NCBI GenBank assembly: GCA_938049325.1
Contig: CALICC010000196.1
Span: 1-20,022 of the forward strand
Source of the DNA: an uncultured Ilumatobacter sp.
Lineage (GTDB): Bacteria > Actinomycetota > Acidimicrobiia > Acidimicrobiales > Ilumatobacteraceae
Direction of reading: 5' to 3'
Length of the DNA: 20,022 nucleotides
The translations under genes were made by a program, and so were the position numbers. This document shows, piece by piece, positions 1 to 5,113 of the stretch. The notes under the pieces were generated by a model. The model was not told the DNA's origin. It made no database searches and saw only the letters and a list, made by a program, of their open reading frames with translations. Every line of letters starts with the position of its first letter. Position 1 is the first letter of the stretch.

Positions 1-2
1 CG

Positions 3-305
3 TCATTCGACGACCGGGTCGACGCTGTCGGTTACGGGTTCGTCGACCTCGACGACCGTGTCGATGCTGGGCACCGGGCTCTGTTCATCGTCGTCGTCGC
101 CGATGAACTGGCCAGCGATGTAGACGAGGGCGAACACGGCAATGACCGCACCGGCCACCAAGACGGCGATTCGCGTCGTGCGCGACTTTGCTTCGGCGCG
201 CGCGATCTCTTGTTCTCGTTTGGCCTTGTTGGCCTTCTGGCGTTCTCGTTTTGCGGTTCCCACAGTGCTGAGACGATACCGGGACCGGCGCTGGGGTTCC
301 GTCAT
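3..305 (-). CDS. Small single-pass membrane protein with acidic tail
   Basis: The protein is 100 aa from the chosen ATG at 305. Residues 1-45 are very basic and Lys/Arg/Glu/Ala-rich, probably a cytoplasmic helix. One hydrophobic segment follows at about 47-69 (IAVLVAGAVIAVFALVYIAG), then a short acidic tail with a run of four Asp and several Val-Asp pairs. This gives an N-in, C-out topology. I do not recognise a family. The basic helix plus TM resembles the N-terminus of actinobacterial membrane-anchored cyclophilins, but the protein stops about 30 residues after the TM, so no isomerase domain is present. The frame stays open to 404, but a start there would run into the divergent gene at 380, so the internal ATG is preferred. 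I see no clear Shine-Dalgarno sequence. The stop codon lies at 3-5, so the gene is complete. Confidence 0.6.
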   Translation of the reverse strand: MTEPQRRSRYRLSTVGTAKRERQKANKAKREQEIARAEAKSRTTRIAVLVAGAVIAVFALVYIAGQFIGDDDDEQSPVPSIDTVVEVDEPVTDSVDPVVE

Positions 306-367
306 GTCGGATGCTTCGGTGGCCGCGAGATCCTTCGCGATCGCTCCCGTCGGCGAGGCTGCCCAGG

Positions 368-373
368 TAGATT
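368..373 (+). promoter_or_regulatory. TANNNT -10-like box for the moaD-like operon
   Basis: TAGATT ends 6 nt before the GTG at 380. That is the distance expected if transcription starts at the start codon itself, giving a leaderless mRNA. No TTGACA-like -35 is visible at the usual spacing. TANNNT boxes are known as actinobacterial -10 elements. The assignment is inferred from position and from recurrence across this window. Confidence 0.4.
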
Positions 374-379
374 GGGGTC

Positions 380-622
380 GTGGCGAAAGTGCGACTCTTT
401 GCATCCGCTCGCGAAGCTGCGGGAACAGGATCCGACGTGATCGACGGCGCCACGGTGGCCGAAGTGCTTCGATCAGCCGAAGGCCGCTACGGTCATCGGT
501 TCATCGATGTGTTGAGTACCTGCCGAATTTGGGTCAACGGCGATGATGCAGGCCCCGACACCGAGCTGGGACCAAATGACGAGGTGGCGGTTCTGCCACC
601 AGTCTCCGGAGGAGCGACATGA
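380..622 (+). CDS. MoaD/ThiS-family ubiquitin-like sulfur carrier protein
   Basis: An 80-aa protein with the beta-grasp pattern of MoaD/ThiS. It has an N-terminal strand (residues 2-8, AKVRLFA), a helix around 10-14 and 25-36, a WVNGDD strand near 51-56 and the C-terminal signature NDEVAVLPPVSGG at 66-78. Members carry sulfur as a C-terminal thiocarboxylate for molybdopterin, thiamine, cysteine or other sulfur transfer. Unusually, the diglycine (G77-G78) is followed by Ala-Thr, so thiocarboxylation would need trimming or a non-classical role. The start is GTG with a TAGATT box 6 nt upstream. The stop overlaps the next start (ATGA), which implies translational coupling. No moeB, moaE or thiG lies nearby, so the pathway is unknown. 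The family call is solid; the specific name moaD is not proven. Confidence 0.75.
   Translation: MAKVRLFASAREAAGTGSDVIDGATVAEVLRSAEGRYGHRFIDVLSTCRIWVNGDDAGPDTELGPNDEVAVLPPVSGGAT
608..613 (+). promoter_or_regulatory. Shine-Dalgarno site of rsiG-like gene, embedded in Gly-Gly codons
   Basis: GGAGGA is a near-perfect Shine-Dalgarno sequence 5 nt before the ATG at 619. In the upstream frame the same six bases are the two glycine codons of the MoaD-like diglycine motif. This fixes the start of the downstream gene at 619. Confidence 0.8.
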
Positions 623-1110
623 GCAACGACAACGAATCCAACGACCCAGGCGAACTGTCGCTCGATGAACTGCGCTCGATGCGCAGTGAACTCCAACAGC
701 AGGACGATGTCGTGTCGTACGCCCGGCGTGTGGCGCAGGCGCGGCTCGACCTCGTCAAGTCGGAGGTCGCACGCCGGTCATCCGACGGCAGCGTGTCCGA
801 TGAGGTCACCGACGTGTTGTCACAACATCTCACGGGTGGCCCCGGCCGGCCGCCGCGCCCTGCAGAAGACCTGAGCGACGATGCACTCTCGGTCGAACTC
901 GACGCCATCTGCGCAGAACACCACTATGGCCGCGTCGAGGAGCTCAGCGAGGCCGAGCTCGCCACCTTGGCTGACGCGATCGGCGAATTCGAGCAGCGTG
1001 TCTCCCAAGATCGACGTGAGCGGTTCGACCGGCTCGACTCGTTGAGTGCCGAGCTCGTCCGGCGCTACCGCGACGGCGAGGCCAGCGTCGACTCGCTGCT
1101 GAGCGACTGA
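619..1110 (+). CDS. rsiG: RsiG-family c-di-GMP-binding anti-sigma factor homologue
   Basis: The protein is 163 aa and almost entirely helical. Streptomyces RsiG binds a c-di-GMP dimer through two E(X)3S(X)2R(X)3Q(X)3D motifs and then sequesters the sigma factor WhiG. Here copy 1 reads D29-S33-R36-Q40-D44 with the exact spacing, with Asp for the first Glu. Copy 2 reads E125-S129-R132-F136-D140, with Phe for Gln. The two helices are separated by a Pro/Gly-rich linker (73-82) and an acidic helical region. Family members are often annotated 'aerial mycelium formation protein'. The start is set by GGAGGA 5 nt upstream and by the ATGA overlap with the upstream gene. mshA follows after 28 nt. No WhiG-type sigma gene is in the window, so the partner is unknown. 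The family is called from the motifs; ligand binding is inferred. Confidence 0.75.
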   Translation: MSNDNESNDPGELSLDELRSMRSELQQQDDVVSYARRVAQARLDLVKSEVARRSSDGSVSDEVTDVLSQHLTGGPGRPPRPAEDLSDDALSVELDAICAEHHYGRVEELSEAELATLADAIGEFEQRVSQDRRERFDRLDSLSAELVRRYRDGEASVDSLLSD

Positions 1111-1138
1111 CCCGAAACGACCGCGCGTGGAGTCGTCG

Positions 1139-2458
1139 ATGAACACCGGTGGCGCCGTGCCGGCGATTCGTCGCGTCGCGGTGATCTCGCTCCACACGTC
1201 GCCACTGCTGCAGCCGGGTTCTGGCGACAGCGGCGGGATGAACGTCTATGTCCGCGAGCTCATGTCGTCGCTGTCGCAGACCGGTGTCGAGTGCGTCACG
1301 TTCACGCGTGCCGACGCCGAAGGTTTGGCGCCCGAGGTGTTCGTCGAGCCGAACCATCGGGTCGTCCACATCGAGGCCGGGCCACACCACCTGCCCAAAG
1401 AGGCGCTCCCCGACATCTCCGATCAGTTCTGTCGCGGCGTGATGGAGTGGTTCGAGCGCAATGGAAAGCCCGACGTGATTCACGGGAACTACTGGTTGAG
1501 CGGTGTGGTCGGTCATCACCTCAAGCACGCTCTCGACGTTCCGTTCGTCTCGACCTTCCACACGCTGGCCCGCGTCAAGGCCGAGGGCGGCGACCCCGAG
1601 CCTGCCTGGCGTGACCGCGCAGAAGCCGAGATCATCCAGTGTTCCGACGCCATCTGCGTGAGTTGCGTCGAAGAAGAGGAGCAGTTCCGGCGTCTCTACG
1701 GTGACCCTCACGGCCGGATCGACATCATCGCGCCCGGTGTCGAGCACGCGTTCTTCGCGCCGGGCGACCGTGGCGGGGCGCGTCGAGCGATCGGCGTCGA
1801 TCCCGGCGTTCCCGTGGTGCTGTTCGTCGGCAGAATTCAGCCGCTCAAGGGCCCGGACGTCGCGATTCGCGCGATGGCCGAACTTCATCAACGCGGCTTC
1901 TCGAAGGCCAAGCTGTTGATCGTCGGTGGGGCGAGCGGCCGCGACGGTGGCATCGAGGCCGAACGTGCGCACGATCTCGTCGACGAACTCGGGTTGCATG
2001 ACGACGTTCATTTCGTCGCTCCGCAACCTCACCACATTCTGTCGAGCTACTACCGGGCGGCCGACATCGTCATCGTGCCCAGTCGTTCCGAGAGTTTCGG
2101 TCTGGTGGCGCTCGAAGCTGCAGCGTGCGGTGTGCCCGTGGTTGCCAGCGCGGTCGGCGGGTTACTCAGTCTGATCGACGATGGTGACACGGGCTACCTC
2201 ATCGAGGGTCGCGACCCGGCTCGCTACGCGGACGCGATGGCCGCCATCCTCGGCGACCACAAGCTCCGTGACTCGATGAGCGCGGCTGCTGTGCAGCGAG
2301 CCGCCGCCTACACGTGGAGCGCTGCCGCTGCACGACTGCACGCCGTGTACGAGGCGATCGTCGGAACCGAGCTCGTCAGCTGCCACGAAGACGATGACGA
2401 TGCTGATGACGATGCTGATGAGGCATCGCTTGACCCGATGAAACGGCCGGTGGCATGA
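1139..2458 (+). CDS. mshA: D-inositol-3-phosphate glycosyltransferase MshA (mycothiol biosynthesis)
   Basis: A GT-B fold, GT4-family glycosyltransferase of 439 aa. MshA transfers GlcNAc from UDP-GlcNAc to 1D-myo-inositol 3-phosphate, the first committed mycothiol step, in the cytoplasm. Visible signatures are HTSPLLQPGSGDSGGMNVYV at 19-38 (glycine-rich acceptor loop), HGNYWLSG at 115-122, GRIQPLKG at 231-238 (R232 and K237 bind the UDP phosphates) and the EX7E pair E318/E326 in SESFGLVALE. An in-frame GTG lies at 1127, but ATG 1139 has GGAG 6 nt upstream and is preferred. The C-terminus (417-431) is a very acidic Asp/Glu/Ala tail made by a short DNA tandem repeat; it is probably disordered. 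The next gene overlaps by ATGA. Mycobacteria also place mshA beside a YbjN gene, which supports the name. A general GT4 enzyme is the alternative. Confidence 0.85.
   Translation: MNTGGAVPAIRRVAVISLHTSPLLQPGSGDSGGMNVYVRELMSSLSQTGVECVTFTRADAEGLAPEVFVEPNHRVVHIEAGPHHLPKEALPDISDQFCRGVMEWFERNGKPDVIHGNYWLSGVVGHHLKHALDVPFVSTFHTLARVKAEGGDPEPAWRDRAEAEIIQCSDAICVSCVEEEEQFRRLYGDPHGRIDIIAPGVEHAFFAPGDRGGARRAIGVDPGVPVVLFVGRIQPLKGPDVAIRAMAELHQRGFSKAKLLIVGGASGRDGGIEAERAHDLVDELGLHDDVHFVAPQPHHILSSYYRAADIVIVPSRSESFGLVALEAAACGVPVVASAVGGLLSLIDDGDTGYLIEGRDPARYADAMAAILGDHKLRDSMSAAAVQRAAAYTWSAAAARLHAVYEAIVGTELVSCHEDDDDADDDADEASLDPMKRPVA
2396..2419 (+). repeat. Exact 12-bp tandem duplication in the 3' end of mshA
   Basis: GACGATGCTGAT occurs twice in direct tandem, in frame, encoding Asp-Asp-Ala-Asp twice. 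It is flanked by further GAC/GAT codons from 2390. The repeat produces most of the acidic tail of MshA and could vary in copy number between strains. Confidence 0.85.
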
Positions 2459-2919
2459 GCGATCCCTTCAACACAACCGAACTCGCCGACGTCGAGCGCC
2501 GTCTGGACGCGTGGATCGCAGAACTCGACAGCGAGCACGAGCACATTCTCGCGGTCGATCGCGCTGAAGATGACGTGATCAGGTGGTTCGTTCGGATGCG
2601 TGGCGACGAGAAGGAGTTCACGACGGTCTGGCTCACGCTCGGACAGCGCACGTTGCGATACGAAACCTACGTGATGCCTGCGCCCGAAGAGAATGCGCAG
2701 GCGTTGTACGAGAACTTGCTGCGGCGCAACGATCGGCTGGTCGGGGCACACTTCTCGATCGGCGCCGAAGACGCGGTGTACTTGCGCGGCGAGATCGCCA
2801 CGGCTGGCGTCACGAAGGATGCCGTCGACAACATCTTGGGTTCGCTCTATGCAACGGTCGAGCAGACGTTCTTGGGGCTGCTGCGGATCGGTTTTGCCAG
2901 TCGTTTCGCGGACGATTGA
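2455..2919 (+). CDS. YbjN-domain protein
   Basis: A 154-aa acidic soluble protein with an alpha/beta pattern typical of the YbjN / type III secretion chaperone-like fold. It has an N-terminal helix (ELADVERRLDAWIAEL, 9-24), beta strands around WFVRMRG and TTVWLTLGQRTLRYETYVMP, then helices (ENAQALYENLLRRNDRL) and a C-terminal helical segment from about residue 115. There is no signal peptide or membrane segment. The start overlaps the mshA stop by ATGA, so the two are almost certainly co-translated. In mycobacteria a YbjN protein also sits directly after mshA (Rv0486/Rv0487), so the pairing is old. A catalytic role is not expected for this fold and a chaperone or regulator role is plausible. 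The function is unknown. Confidence 0.75.
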   Translation: MSDPFNTTELADVERRLDAWIAELDSEHEHILAVDRAEDDVIRWFVRMRGDEKEFTTVWLTLGQRTLRYETYVMPAPEENAQALYENLLRRNDRLVGAHFSIGAEDAVYLRGEIATAGVTKDAVDNILGSLYATVEQTFLGLLRIGFASRFADD

Positions 2920-2962
2920 TCAGCGATTTCCCGTCTCGCGATCTGACGACCCACTGAGAGGG

Positions 2963-3015
2963 TGCCCGAGTGGGTGCAACTCGAGGGAGTCGGTCCCTTT
3001 GCACCCGCTCGGGCA
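2963..3015 (+). terminator. Strong two-tier hairpin between the mshA operon and proC
   Basis: TGCCCGAGTGGGTGCAA (2963-2979) pairs with TTGCACCCGCTCGGGCA (2999-3015): 17 pairs with a single G-U. Inside the loop AGGGA (2984-2988) pairs with TCCCT (2994-2998). No T tract follows, so it is not a classical intrinsic terminator. In high-GC actinobacteria such T-less hairpins often end operons, which its place 43 nt after the YbjN stop would fit. It could instead be a processing site or a repeat element. Confidence 0.5.
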
Positions 3016-3055
3016 AACCGACGTCATCACGATCGATCTCGGGTGACGGTCCAGC

Positions 3056-3061
3056 TACGGT
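3056..3061 (+). promoter_or_regulatory. TANNNT -10-like box for proC
   Basis: TACGGT ends 7 nt before the ATG at 3069. There is no good Shine-Dalgarno sequence, so a leaderless or near-leaderless transcript is suggested. No -35 is evident. Confidence 0.35.
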
Positions 3062-3068
3062 CACCGGG

Positions 3069-3860
3069 ATGCACGACCTTGTCGACATCGCGTTGATCGG
3101 CGGAGGGAACATGGGCGCCGCCCTGCTCTCCGGAATGATCGAATCGGGCCGGGTGCAGCCGTCGTCGGTTGCCGTGGTCGAGAAGATCGAACCGCGTCGG
3201 CACACACTCGTCGAGATGTTTCCAGGCGTCGCCGTCACGGCCGACGTTCCTCCGTGCGCATCGGCCGTCATCGCGGTGAAGCCCGACGGAGTCGCCGCCG
3301 CCGTCGAAGCCGCGGTCGCCGCGGGCGCGGCCCGCGTGCTGTCGATCGCCGCCGGAGTCACCAGCGCGGCGATCGAGACGGCTGCCGGACCTGGCGTCGC
3401 GGTCGTCCGTTCGATGCCGAACACACCTGCACTCGTCGGTCAGGGGGTGTCGGCGATCGCGCCTGGCGCCTCGGCTGGCGAGCTCGACCTCGCGTGGGCC
3501 GAGCAGATTCTGGAGGCGGTCGGCACGGTCGAGCGGCTTCAGGAAGAACAGCTCGACGCGTTCACGGGTGTGGCCGGATCAGGCCCGGCGTACGTCTTTC
3601 GCTTTGCCGAAGTGTTGATCGCTGCGGCGATCGAGCAAGGACTCGATGCCGAGGTCGCCGAGCGCGTCGTCACGCAGCTGCTCGTCGGGTCGTCGGCGCT
3701 GTTGGAGCGCGACGGTGACCCTGCTCAGCTGCGCGTGAACGTCACGTCGCCGGGCGGCACAACTGCTGCCGGGCTGGCTCGGTTCGACGACCTCGACTTC
3801 GCGGCGATGGTTGCCGACGTGGTCCGGGCGGCGACCGTACGCAGTCGCGAACTGGGCTGA
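3069..3860 (+). CDS. proC: Pyrroline-5-carboxylate reductase
   Basis: A 263-aa protein, the normal length. It reduces 1-pyrroline-5-carboxylate to L-proline with NAD(P)H, the last step of proline synthesis, in the cytoplasm. The N-terminal Rossmann motif is IALIGGGNMGAALLSGM (GGGNMG at 11-16). The middle has RSMPNTPALVGQG (114-126), and the dimerisation/active-site half has FTGVAGSGPAYVFRF (165-179) and the P5CR signature VTSPGGTTAAGLARFDD (225-241). The frame stays open upstream to 2970, but that would put the strong hairpin inside the gene and add 33 low-complexity residues. ATG 3069 begins exactly where the family begins. It appears to be a single-gene unit, flanked by a hairpin upstream and a T-tract hairpin downstream. 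Confidence 0.93.
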   Translation: MHDLVDIALIGGGNMGAALLSGMIESGRVQPSSVAVVEKIEPRRHTLVEMFPGVAVTADVPPCASAVIAVKPDGVAAAVEAAVAAGAARVLSIAAGVTSAAIETAAGPGVAVVRSMPNTPALVGQGVSAIAPGASAGELDLAWAEQILEAVGTVERLQEEQLDAFTGVAGSGPAYVFRFAEVLIAAAIEQGLDAEVAERVVTQLLVGSSALLERDGDPAQLRVNVTSPGGTTAAGLARFDDLDFAAMVADVVRAATVRSRELG

Positions 3861-3864
3861 ACCT

Positions 3865-3899
3865 GCCGTTGGGCACTTCGTGACGGTTCCAAGTTTTTT
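3865..3899 (+). terminator. Candidate intrinsic terminator after proC
   Basis: A weak stem (GCCGTTG at 3865-3871 with TGACGGT at 3881-3887, including wobble pairs) is followed by TCCAAG and T6 at 3894-3899, the only clear T tract in this part of the window. The stem is imperfect and alternative pairings (CAC/GTG around TTC, TTGG/CCAA) compete. It is called mainly from position plus T tract. Confidence 0.35.
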
Positions 3900-3932
3900 C
3901 TTGTGTCCCTTTTCACATCGCGAAACCTCCCC

Positions 3933-3938
3933 TATCGT
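3933..3938 (+). promoter_or_regulatory. TANNNT -10-like box upstream of the DUF62 gene leader
   Basis: TATCGT lies just after an AT-rich stretch (3891-3920). A GTG follows 7 nt later, but opens only a four-codon frame ending in TAG (3946-3960). The box would start a transcript of about 125-140 nt before the DUF62 start. TTTCAC at 3911-3916 could be a poor -35 with a 16-bp spacer. Confidence 0.35.
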
Positions 3939-3945
3939 GTCCGGC

Positions 3946-4066
3946 GTGGAGACGCGTTAGTCGGAAACGACGATCAGCGCCGAATAGGGCTGGTGCCATC
4001 GGGGGGTTGGCGCTGGCCCTGTTCGCGTCCGGGCTCGAGTTGTACCTGAGACAATTCGCCGGGCCG
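3946..4066 (+). ncRNA. Candidate structured leader RNA before the DUF62 gene
   Basis: This is most of the 224-bp gap 3861-4084, where I find no convincing protein gene. Three hairpins occur in a row: GTCG-GAAA-CGAC at 3960-3971 (GNRA-type loop); AGGGCTGGTGCCA (3986-3998) with TGGCGCTGGCCCT (4008-4020), 13 pairs of which three are wobble, closing a loop with six G; and CGAGTTGT (4036-4043) with ACAATTCG (4051-4058), extended below a GCT bulge by CCGG (4029-4032)/CCGG (4059-4062). Wobble pairs suggest RNA rather than DNA structure. I recognise no known family. It may be a 5' leader, a small RNA or the remnant of a lost small gene. Confidence 0.25.
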
Positions 4067-4069
4067 CGG

Positions 4070-4075
4070 TAGCGT
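4070..4075 (+). promoter_or_regulatory. TANNNT -10-like box for the DUF62 gene
   Basis: TAGCGT ends 9 nt before the ATG at 4085. The stretch from this box to the start codon closely resembles the one before the smORF at 5030: TAGCGT, then a CCAC...TCGATG segment. There is no Shine-Dalgarno sequence. Confidence 0.35.
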
Positions 4076-4084
4076 CCACGCTCG

Positions 4085-4975
4085 ATGGGCCGCCGGTACG
4101 ACACGATCTCGTTCCTCTCCGACTACGGGACCGACGACGAGTTCGTCGGTGTCGTCCACTCGGTCATCCGTGAGCTCGCGCCGCACACGACCGTGATCGA
4201 TCTCACGCATGGCATCGCGCCGTTCGATGTTCGCGCTGGTTCGCTCGCGCTGGCGCGGTCGATCTCCTATGTCGCGTCGGGCGTTGTGGTCGCCGTCGTC
4301 GACCCGAGCGTCGGTACCGACCGACGAGGTGTCGCGATCGAAGTTGCCGGTGGTGAAGGTGTTCTGATCGGTCCCGACAACGGGCTGCTCGCACCGGCTG
4401 TGGCGATGGCGGGCGGTGCCGGACGATCGGTGTCGCTCACGAATCTCGAGTACCAACTCGAGTCGCCCGGTGCCACCTTCGACGGTCGCGATGTGTTCGC
4501 CCCTGCCGCAGCACATCTCTGCAACGGCGTCGACTTGACCGAGCTCGGCGACGCGGTCGACGCCGACCTGTTGTTCCCGGGCATGGTGCCGTTGCCGCAG
4601 GGTGACGACACGAAGGTGATCGCCCAGGCGCTGTGGGCTGACCGGTTCGGCAATGTGCAACTCAACATCGGAGTCGACGACCTTCCGGCGTCGTTCGGTG
4701 ACGTCGTCGAAGTGCGGTTCAGTGCTCCCGCTGACCCGGCCGGAGGCACGACGAGAGTCGCAACTCGAGCGGTCACCTTCGCTGAGATCAGCGCCGGCGC
4801 CGTTGGCCTCGTCGTCGACGCGAATGGCATGCTCGCGCTTGCGATGAATCAGCGGTCAGCGGTCGAAGAGTTGGGACTCGATGTCGGCGACCAGGTCACG
4901 ATCACGCCGCTCGACGAGGCATCGCGTGCCGCCGGCGAATCGGTGACCACTCCGGTCGATCTCACTCGACGCTGA
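4085..4975 (+). CDS. S-adenosyl-L-methionine hydroxide adenosyltransferase (DUF62 family)
   Basis: A 296-aa protein with the two-domain layout of the SAM hydroxide adenosyltransferase / SAM-dependent halogenase family. The N-terminal domain opens with ISFLSDYGTDDEFVGVVHSV (8-27) and VIDLTHGIAPFDVRAG (37-52). The D-R-H triad of the hydrolytic branch is visible as D73 and R80 in VVDPSVGTDR, with H144 in APAAAHLCNG. A GPDNGLL motif sits at 97-102, and the smaller C-terminal beta domain carries DRFGNVQLNI. The hydrolytic branch converts SAM and water to adenosine and methionine. The triad argues against a fluorinase or chlorinase. The physiological role in bacteria is not well defined. The gene seems to have its own promoter, and a 27-codon membrane peptide gene follows. 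Confidence 0.85.
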   Translation: MGRRYDTISFLSDYGTDDEFVGVVHSVIRELAPHTTVIDLTHGIAPFDVRAGSLALARSISYVASGVVVAVVDPSVGTDRRGVAIEVAGGEGVLIGPDNGLLAPAVAMAGGAGRSVSLTNLEYQLESPGATFDGRDVFAPAAAHLCNGVDLTELGDAVDADLLFPGMVPLPQGDDTKVIAQALWADRFGNVQLNIGVDDLPASFGDVVEVRFSAPADPAGGTTRVATRAVTFAEISAGAVGLVVDANGMLALAMNQRSAVEELGLDVGDQVTITPLDEASRAAGESVTTPVDLTRR

Positions 4976-4978
4976 CCG

Positions 4979-5000
4979 ACCTCGGCTTCAGGCCCGAGGT
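4979..5000 (+). terminator. Weak hairpin after the DUF62 gene
   Basis: ACCTCGG (4979-4985) and CCGAGGT (4994-5000) form a 7-bp stem with an 8-nt loop, starting 3 nt after the stop codon. No T tract follows. It could be a weak terminator or chance. Confidence 0.25.
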
Positions 5001-5015
5001 GGAACTCGTCCGGGA

Positions 5016-5021
5016 TAGCGT
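5016..5021 (+). promoter_or_regulatory. TANNNT -10-like box for the smORF and acyl-CoA synthetase unit
   Basis: TAGCGT ends 8 nt before the ATG at 5030, the same hexamer and nearly the same downstream spacer as before the DUF62 gene. This suggests a transcript that begins at or very near the smORF start codon. Confidence 0.35.
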
Positions 5022-5029
5022 TCCACTCG

Positions 5030-5113
5030 ATGCGCCCAGCTACCACTCTCGCCCTCGGGATCCTGCTCGCAGCGATCCTCATCGCCGGCATCCTCTCGCT
5101 GATCCGTCTCTGA
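5030..5113 (+). CDS. 27-aa single-pass membrane peptide (smORF)
   Basis: ATG to TGA encodes 27 residues: a short MRPATT head, an uninterrupted hydrophobic helix (LALGILLAAILIAGIL, residues 7-22) and a SLIRL tail with one terminal Arg. That is long enough to cross the membrane once. Support for reality: a TAGCGT box 8 nt upstream, an ATG start, and a stop codon immediately followed by the ATG of the acyl-CoA synthetase (TGAATG), which is typical of translational coupling. The synthetase has no Shine-Dalgarno sequence of its own, so it may depend on this ORF. Function is unknown; it could be a small membrane regulator, an anchor for the synthetase or merely a leader peptide. Short hydrophobic frames can also arise by chance. 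Confidence 0.5.
   Translation: MRPATTLALGILLAAILIAGILSLIRL

Noticed and set aside
944..2035. A 363-codon minus-strand frame opposite rsiG and mshA
   Set aside because: Antisense shadow of well-supported coding genes; no motif, start signal or promoter box.
2970..3068. Longer N-terminus for proC
   Set aside because: The added 33 residues are low-complexity, run through the strong hairpin and precede the conserved family start at MHDLVDIALIGGG.
3946..3960. Four-codon leader peptide (GTG GAG ACG CGT TAG) 7 nt after TATCGT
   Set aside because: The geometry fits the leaderless pattern but the frame is far too short to support as a gene; kept only as a note on the promoter.
3988..4018. 6C-type small RNA on the minus strand (the loop carries six C when read in reverse)
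   Set aside because: 6C RNAs need two hairpins with C-rich loops; only one loop here has the run and no minus-strand terminator follows.
3950..4069. A frame reading basic residues then a TM-like stretch (GAIGGLALALFASGLELYL) ending in TAG just before the DUF62 promoter box
   Set aside because: It has no ATG or GTG start; the only usable codon is an internal TTG. It may be a lost small gene, but the hairpin explanation fits as well, so no CDS is called.
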